64,000 nt of DNA, taken from assembly GCF_000526215.1 (NCBI RefSeq), contig NZ_JAFQ01000004.1, forward strand, positions 1,240,001 through 1,304,000. The letters run 5' to 3'. How positions within the stretch are numbered: the first letter of the stretch is position 1; every line of letters starts with the position of its first letter. The notes below the pieces were generated by a model, which was not told the origin of the DNA, ran no database searches, and saw nothing but the letters and a program-made list of their open reading frames with translations. The position numbers and the translations under genes are program-made. Below, piece by piece: positions 60,037-64,000 of this stretch. Source of the DNA: Nocardia sp. BMG51109. Lineage in GTDB: Bacteria > Actinomycetota > Actinomycetes > Mycobacteriales > Mycobacteriaceae.

Positions 60037-61826
60037 CGATCTCTGTCGCCGGTGCGGCGAGCAATGCGCACCGTGACGTTCTGCGCATGGCAGACGCCAT
60101 GGCCGACCGGTCCCCGGCGTGGGCCGTACTCGGCGCATCAGCAGCGGCCTCGGCTGCGGTCGGAGGAGAAACCGATTCCGTTGCAGAATCGGGTACCCGC
60201 CTGCTGGGCAACGGAATTCGATTGGCAGTGGCCGGTCCCGAATGGCTCCGCCGCGAGCTGGACCCATTGGCCCGGATACTCGACGGCCCGGACACGCCGC
60301 TGGAGGAGATCGCGGCGATCCTGGCCGGGATCAGTGGTGACGCGCACTGCGCCGCGCTGGTGGGATCGCGGTGCGCGGTGGTGTTCCGATCACCGATGTC
60401 GGCGCGCCCGCTGTTCTATACAGTCCGCGATGACGGAACACTGCTGGTCGCCTCACAGATCCGGGGCATCCGTGCCGCGCAACCGGCCACAGCGATAGAC
60501 ACCGCCGGCCTCGCGCCGTTTCTGGTTCCGACGATGTGCGACCCGCAGGGCACGGCGTGGACAGGGGTTCGGCGGCTGCCACCCGGGCACGCGTTGATCG
60601 TCCGGTACGGGCGGGTCATGGTGCGCTCGATGCCGGCGCTCGAAGCGCCTGATCTCGATGAGGCCGCCCGGTCGGATCTGGTGGCAGAGTTCCGCAGTCG
60701 GCTGGTGACCGCCGTCGAACGCAGCAGCGGCCCGCCCGACGCGATTCTGCTCAGCGGCGGAATCGACTCCGCGGCATTGACCTGCGCGGCCAACGCGGCG
60801 GGTCTGTCGATGCGGGCGTTCTCTCTCACCTACAGCAGTCCTCAGCTGGCCGCATGTGACGAGCGCCGGTTCGTCGACGACGTCGAACACGCCACCGGGC
60901 TCCCGGTGACCCGGGTGCCGGCCGATCACCTGCTTCCGCTGATCGCGGACTATCCGCAAGCAGACGAGCCGGAGGCATGGCCTTATGCCGCGCGCAACGA
61001 GGCGATGCTGCAACGCATCAGCGGGAACGAAATGCCGCTATCGACCGTGATTGCGGGCGAAGGCGGTGACGAACTCCTTCTGGGCCAGGTCTTCACCGTC
61101 GCCGACCGGTACGCCCGCGGTGACACATCGGGCGCACAGCGTGAGCTGGCCACATTCCCGGACCCGGACGCCGCGGCACGGATCGTCGACGGCCTGCTCA
61201 CCGGCAGCTACAACCGGCACGGAGCCTGCATTATGCGCGCACTCGCCGACATCCCACCGTGGCTGTCCGATCGGTACCTCGCAGACACCGGGCTGGCGGA
61301 CCGTCTCGCGGACGGCTATCCCGAGCTGCCGCAACCCGGACGCCTCACCATCGACTACTCGCGGGCAATGATCGCCGAAGCCGGCGCGGCCGGGCGGGTG
61401 CAATGCGGCGGCTGGTGGGAAGACACCGGCCGCCGTCACGGACTGGCCATCTCCTACCCGTTCCTCGATCCGGACCTCGCCGCGCTGACCTGGGCACTCC
61501 CGCCACACCTGTTGCGCGACAACGGGATCGAAAAGGTGATCCTCCGCGAAGCCCTCGCCGACGAGCTGCCCACCAGTATCGCCGTGCGCCCGGACAAAGC
61601 CGATGCGCGGGCCATGATGCACGCCGGTCTCCGCCAATCGGCCGACCAGCTCCGCGCAGTCGCACACGCCGGGCCGCTGGCCGACCACGCCATTATCGAC
61701 CCCGATTCGCTCTTGTCCACCATCGACGACTACGTGGCCGGCGACGACCGCCACGGCCCCGGCCTGTGGGCCACCGTCGCCGTCAACACCTGGATGAATC
61801 ACCACACGGGAGGAACACGCTCATGA
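60024..61826 (+). CDS. Asparagine-synthetase-like amide ligase (lasso-cyclase-like)
   Basis: A 600-residue AsnB homologue from GTG 60024. The N-terminal domain is Ntn-like (PLFYTVRDDGTLLVASQIRGI, GVRRLPPGHALIVRYG) but starts Met-Ser-Ser, lacking the Cys nucleophile needed for glutaminase activity. The synthetase domain has the PP-loop AILLSGGIDSAALTCAA near residue 245 and VIAGEGGDELLLGQ, then LAISYPFLDPDL and RPDKADARAMMHAGL near the C terminus. Such ammonia-independent homologues (lasso C proteins) adenylate an Asp/Glu and form an isopeptide bond. Its stop overlaps the PqqD gene (ATGA). Confidence 0.87.
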   Translation: MSSLTISVAGAASNAHRDVLRMADAMADRSPAWAVLGASAAASAAVGGETDSVAESGTRLLGNGIRLAVAGPEWLRRELDPLARILDGPDTPLEEIAAILAGISGDAHCAALVGSRCAVVFRSPMSARPLFYTVRDDGTLLVASQIRGIRAAQPATAIDTAGLAPFLVPTMCDPQGTAWTGVRRLPPGHALIVRYGRVMVRSMPALEAPDLDEAARSDLVAEFRSRLVTAVERSSGPPDAILLSGGIDSAALTCAANAAGLSMRAFSLTYSSPQLAACDERRFVDDVEHATGLPVTRVPADHLLPLIADYPQADEPEAWPYAARNEAMLQRISGNEMPLSTVIAGEGGDELLLGQVFTVADRYARGDTSGAQRELATFPDPDAAARIVDGLLTGSYNRHGACIMRALADIPPWLSDRYLADTGLADRLADGYPELPQPGRLTIDYSRAMIAEAGAAGRVQCGGWWEDTGRRHGLAISYPFLDPDLAALTWALPPHLLRDNGIEKVILREALADELPTSIAVRPDKADARAMMHAGLRQSADQLRAVAHAGPLADHAIIDPDSLLSTIDDYVAGDDRHGPGLWATVAVNTWMNHHTGGTRS

Positions 61827-62098
61827 ACACCCCGTCTCCCACCATGCCGACAGCCGCGGCAGCCTCAGTTACCCGTACCGGCGATATGTGGACCCTGGTT
61901 CCGTCCACCGCCGACGGGGAGGTTCTGGTGGTCAACCACACCGGTCATCAGATTTTCCAGCACTGCGATGGCAGACACAGCGCCAGCGACATCGCCCACG
62001 AACTCGCCGAAATGACCGGTGTCTCAGCCGATGACGTCATAGAGGATGTGACCAGATTCGTGCACAGGCTCGCGGCGGCGGGCCTGGTGGCCAGGTGA
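61823..62098 (+). CDS. PqqD-like RiPP recognition element
   Basis: A 91-residue PqqD-family protein: GDMWTLVPSTADGEVLVVNHTGHQIFQHCDGRHSASDIAHELAEMTGVSADDVIEDVTRFVHRLAAAGLV. The wHTH-like fold binds RiPP leaders and presents them to the modifying enzymes; in lasso systems this is B1. It is coupled to the cyclase gene by ATGA and is the last gene of the precursor operon. Confidence 0.92.
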   Translation: MNTPSPTMPTAAAASVTRTGDMWTLVPSTADGEVLVVNHTGHQIFQHCDGRHSASDIAHELAEMTGVSADDVIEDVTRFVHRLAAAGLVAR

Positions 62099-62107
62099 CG
62101 ATGTCGC

Positions 62108-63808
62108 CTACTGCGGCGAGGACAGCAGGGCCCGAGTGCGGTCGGGTCCGATGGACAGCAACAGCGTCGGCAGACGAGGACCGGTGTCGCGCGAGCACAG
62201 CAACTGGTAGAGAGCCTTGAAGAAGGCACGCTGTGCCTTCTTCAGCTCCGGGGTCGGCTGAGCATCCTCCGGCAATCCCTCCAGCAACTTCGGCACCGCG
62301 TACACGGTCCTGGTCAACCCGTCGAGAGTCCAGTCGTCGGTCATTCGTGCCGTCAACAACCGGACGCCCTCGCGGGTCTTGTCATCCAGTTGAGACCATG
62401 CCTCGGTGTTGAAATCGGTCCGGACGATCGTGCGGTCATCCGGCGGAAGTGCGCGGGCGAAGTTGACCGCGTCCGCCAGCCGAGGCTGCAACTCGTCCAG
62501 CAAGGCCGCATCGTCGGGAAGTGCAGTGCCGCTATCGGATTCGAGGTGCTGACGCATCAGACGCTCTACCTGCTCCGGGTTGGCGTCGGTGATGTCGGCC
62601 GCCGACGACAGCAGTCGGAACGACACCGGTCGCGCACTGCGTTCCACCAACCCTGCCGAGGTCCGCACGCACACCTGGTACAGGTGCTGCTCCACCGCCG
62701 ACGCCGTGCCGTCCTCGGTGCGCGCCGCGAATCGGTCCCATTCGTCATACAAGCGCAGCACCGCAGGTGGGGACATGTCGATGGTGAAAGACTGCGATGG
62801 CAGCCGGCGCGCATACAGCCAACGGATCATCACCGGTTCGAGGATATTCAGCGCCGTATCTGGTGTGGCGGCACCGCCGGCAGAACCCGACATCTTCGAC
62901 CGCCCGCCGGCCAAACCGACGAACGAGTACACGACCGTGCTCGGCGCGTCGGCACCGAAGATCTCCGGTGCCACTACTTTCCCTGAGGCAAAACTGCTGG
63001 ATGGCGCATGGTGATCCTCGCCCGCAGGTTCGAAGGCGACCGATTCGAACGCCCATCGCATCGGCCAGTCGACTTTCCACACCAGTTTGCCCGACACTCG
63101 CTCCCCGTCGGCCAAGCCCATCACGCCTGCATGCCCGCATCGGCAGCGATACGTCAGCGTGAGACCATCCCAGCCGGTGACCTCGGTGAAGTCCTTTCCG
63201 CACACTTCGCAGTACGGTTTGAACGGGAAGTACACCGTGCGCCGCTCGTCGACCGGACGTTCGTGCCGCCCCTCGGTCTGGAAGCGCTCCAAAATATCGA
63301 AGATCTCGCCGCGGGAATCCATCGCCCGCCGGATCGAGGCGTTGTAGACACCGGCCGGGTACTGCTGCGACTGGCGGATCTCCCGCATCTCAACACCCAG
63401 CCGCCGCAGCGCCGCGGTGAACTGCGCAATGAAATGCGACGCATACGAATCGCGCTGCCCGTATGGGTCCGGTACCGCCGCCAGCGGTTTACCGATGTAC
63501 TCGCTCCAGTCCTCTGGCAAGCCGGCCGGCACCTTCCGGAACCGGTCGTAGTCATCCCAGCTGTGGATATGCACGGCGTCGATGCCGCGGGCCTTGATCT
63601 CCTCCGCAACCAGGTGTGCGGTCATCACCTCGCGGAGATTGCCTAGATGGATCGGACCGCTCGGGCTGATCCCCGACGCGCACACGATCGCGGTGGCCGA
63701 GGACTTTCGCGCATGTTCGATCGCAGCATCGGCGGCACGCCGAATCCAGCTCGCCTCCGCATCAGCGTTGCGCGGATCTTCCACCCGGGACGTCGAAAGC
63801 ACCCGCAC
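62108..63808 (-). CDS. lysK: Class I lysyl-tRNA synthetase
   Basis: A 566-residue class I (archaeal-type) LysRS. HIGH region ASGISPSGPIHLGNLREV near residues 44-61; KMSKS-equivalent GGRSKMSGSAGGAA near 303; a Cys pair CEVCGKD and CRCGHAG forms a zinc site. The C-terminal helix-bundle anticodon domain is complete. GTG 63808 is taken as start. It charges tRNA-Lys. It is convergent with the RiPP operon (stop 10 bp from the PqqD stop) and is not next to argS. It may be the housekeeping enzyme, or an extra copy tied to the cluster. Confidence 0.9.
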   Translation of the reverse strand: MRVLSTSRVEDPRNADAEASWIRRAADAAIEHARKSSATAIVCASGISPSGPIHLGNLREVMTAHLVAEEIKARGIDAVHIHSWDDYDRFRKVPAGLPEDWSEYIGKPLAAVPDPYGQRDSYASHFIAQFTAALRRLGVEMREIRQSQQYPAGVYNASIRRAMDSRGEIFDILERFQTEGRHERPVDERRTVYFPFKPYCEVCGKDFTEVTGWDGLTLTYRCRCGHAGVMGLADGERVSGKLVWKVDWPMRWAFESVAFEPAGEDHHAPSSSFASGKVVAPEIFGADAPSTVVYSFVGLAGGRSKMSGSAGGAATPDTALNILEPVMIRWLYARRLPSQSFTIDMSPPAVLRLYDEWDRFAARTEDGTASAVEQHLYQVCVRTSAGLVERSARPVSFRLLSSAADITDANPEQVERLMRQHLESDSGTALPDDAALLDELQPRLADAVNFARALPPDDRTIVRTDFNTEAWSQLDDKTREGVRLLTARMTDDWTLDGLTRTVYAVPKLLEGLPEDAQPTPELKKAQRAFFKALYQLLCSRDTGPRLPTLLLSIGPDRTRALLSSPQ

Positions 63809-63930
63809 ACGCTACCAGCGCTAATGCTTTACAAGCGGTTCCGGCCTTCGCCGCTGCGATCAGCACAGCCTGTGCAGCCCCGGGTCACCTTGTGCCGTCC
63901 ATGGCCCCCGACTAGAGACTGGGTGGCCGA

Positions 63931-64000
63931 TTAAGCCTGCGGCCGGTTGAACTCGCCGTCCTTCACGCCGCCGGTGAAGGCTTCCCACTCGCCGGGCGTG
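63931..64000 (-). CDS. DUF397 protein, C-terminal end only
   Basis: The last 22 codons read PGEWEAFTGGVKDGEFNRPQA before TAA, the canonical end of actinobacterial DUF397 proteins. These small proteins usually sit beside an XRE regulator of the same group and may act as its partner. The gene continues beyond the right edge. Confidence 0.85.
   Translation of the reverse strand, partial: TPGEWEAFTGGVKDGEFNRPQA

Noticed and set aside
48251..62098. Calling the cluster a standard lasso-peptide cluster
   Set aside because: The B2 cysteine protease is absent and a radical SAM enzyme is present; only the cyclase, PqqD and leader motif fit.
1..64000. tRNA and rRNA genes
   Set aside because: No cloverleaf-like sequence with matching T-loop and acceptor ends was found by eye; a tRNAscan run would settle it.

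Overview
The window is high-GC DNA with GTG/TTG starts, frequent ATGA/GTGA gene overlaps, SARP, MmyB-type and WYL regulators, F420-dependent (LLM class) enzymes and DUF397/XRE genes. This points to a mycolic-acid or mycelial actinobacterium, most like a Nocardia or Rhodococcus relative. That is inferred from protein flavour only; there is no rRNA or other marker here.

Left part (1-25 kb) is accessory and defence-rich. On the minus strand is a four-gene SMC/kleisin operon (1-3945) of the Wadjet/MksBEF kind, cut by the left edge. Next is a two-gene plus-strand operon (5089-10922): an LCAT-like lipase/acyltransferase translationally coupled to a 1455-residue caspase-like/STAND NTPase/WD40 protein, a strong candidate for an uncharacterised immune or cell-death system. 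Two SRPBCC genes follow; the first carries nine copies of a 7-bp repeat in its coding sequence. From 12.4 to 25.2 kb the DNA is a scrapyard: two convergent nuclease-like genes, a complete IS1380-family element with CTAA target duplication, a dead uracil-DNA glycosylase gene, another nuclease-like gene, an AT-rich stretch with a long hairpin, an AbiE toxin-antitoxin pair, a decayed integrase, fragments of ssb and threonine dehydratase, and two families of about 75-bp dispersed repeats.

Middle (25-45 kb) looks like ordinary actinobacterial chromosome: SnoaL-like proteins, an LLM oxidoreductase divergent from an MmyB-like regulator, DUF2252, Rsm22-like methyltransferase, peroxiredoxin/TetR pair, VapBC, DinB, a WYL regulator, and a small SARP-controlled set (DrrAB-type exporter, DUF4097 protein, ferredoxin plus P450). 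Three promoters of this set carry the same 11-bp-period TGTCAG direct repeats, apparently spread by duplication of the exporter promoter together with the start of its first gene.

Right part (45-64 kb): an HNH protein with a long zinc-ribbon array, then a probable RiPP (ribosomally made peptide) gene cluster of roughly 48-62 kb. It has an XRE regulator, NDP-sugar epimerase, glycosyltransferase, HPr-kinase-like protein, P-loop kinase, APH-like kinase, Nudix hydrolase, alpha/beta hydrolase, HExxH metallopeptidase, a putative regulator, a 51-residue precursor, a radical SAM enzyme, an asparagine-synthetase-like cyclase and a PqqD-like recognition protein. A class I lysyl-tRNA synthetase gene abuts it, and the window ends in the 3' end of a DUF397 gene.

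Functional assignments rest on motif reading by eye; no database search was possible.
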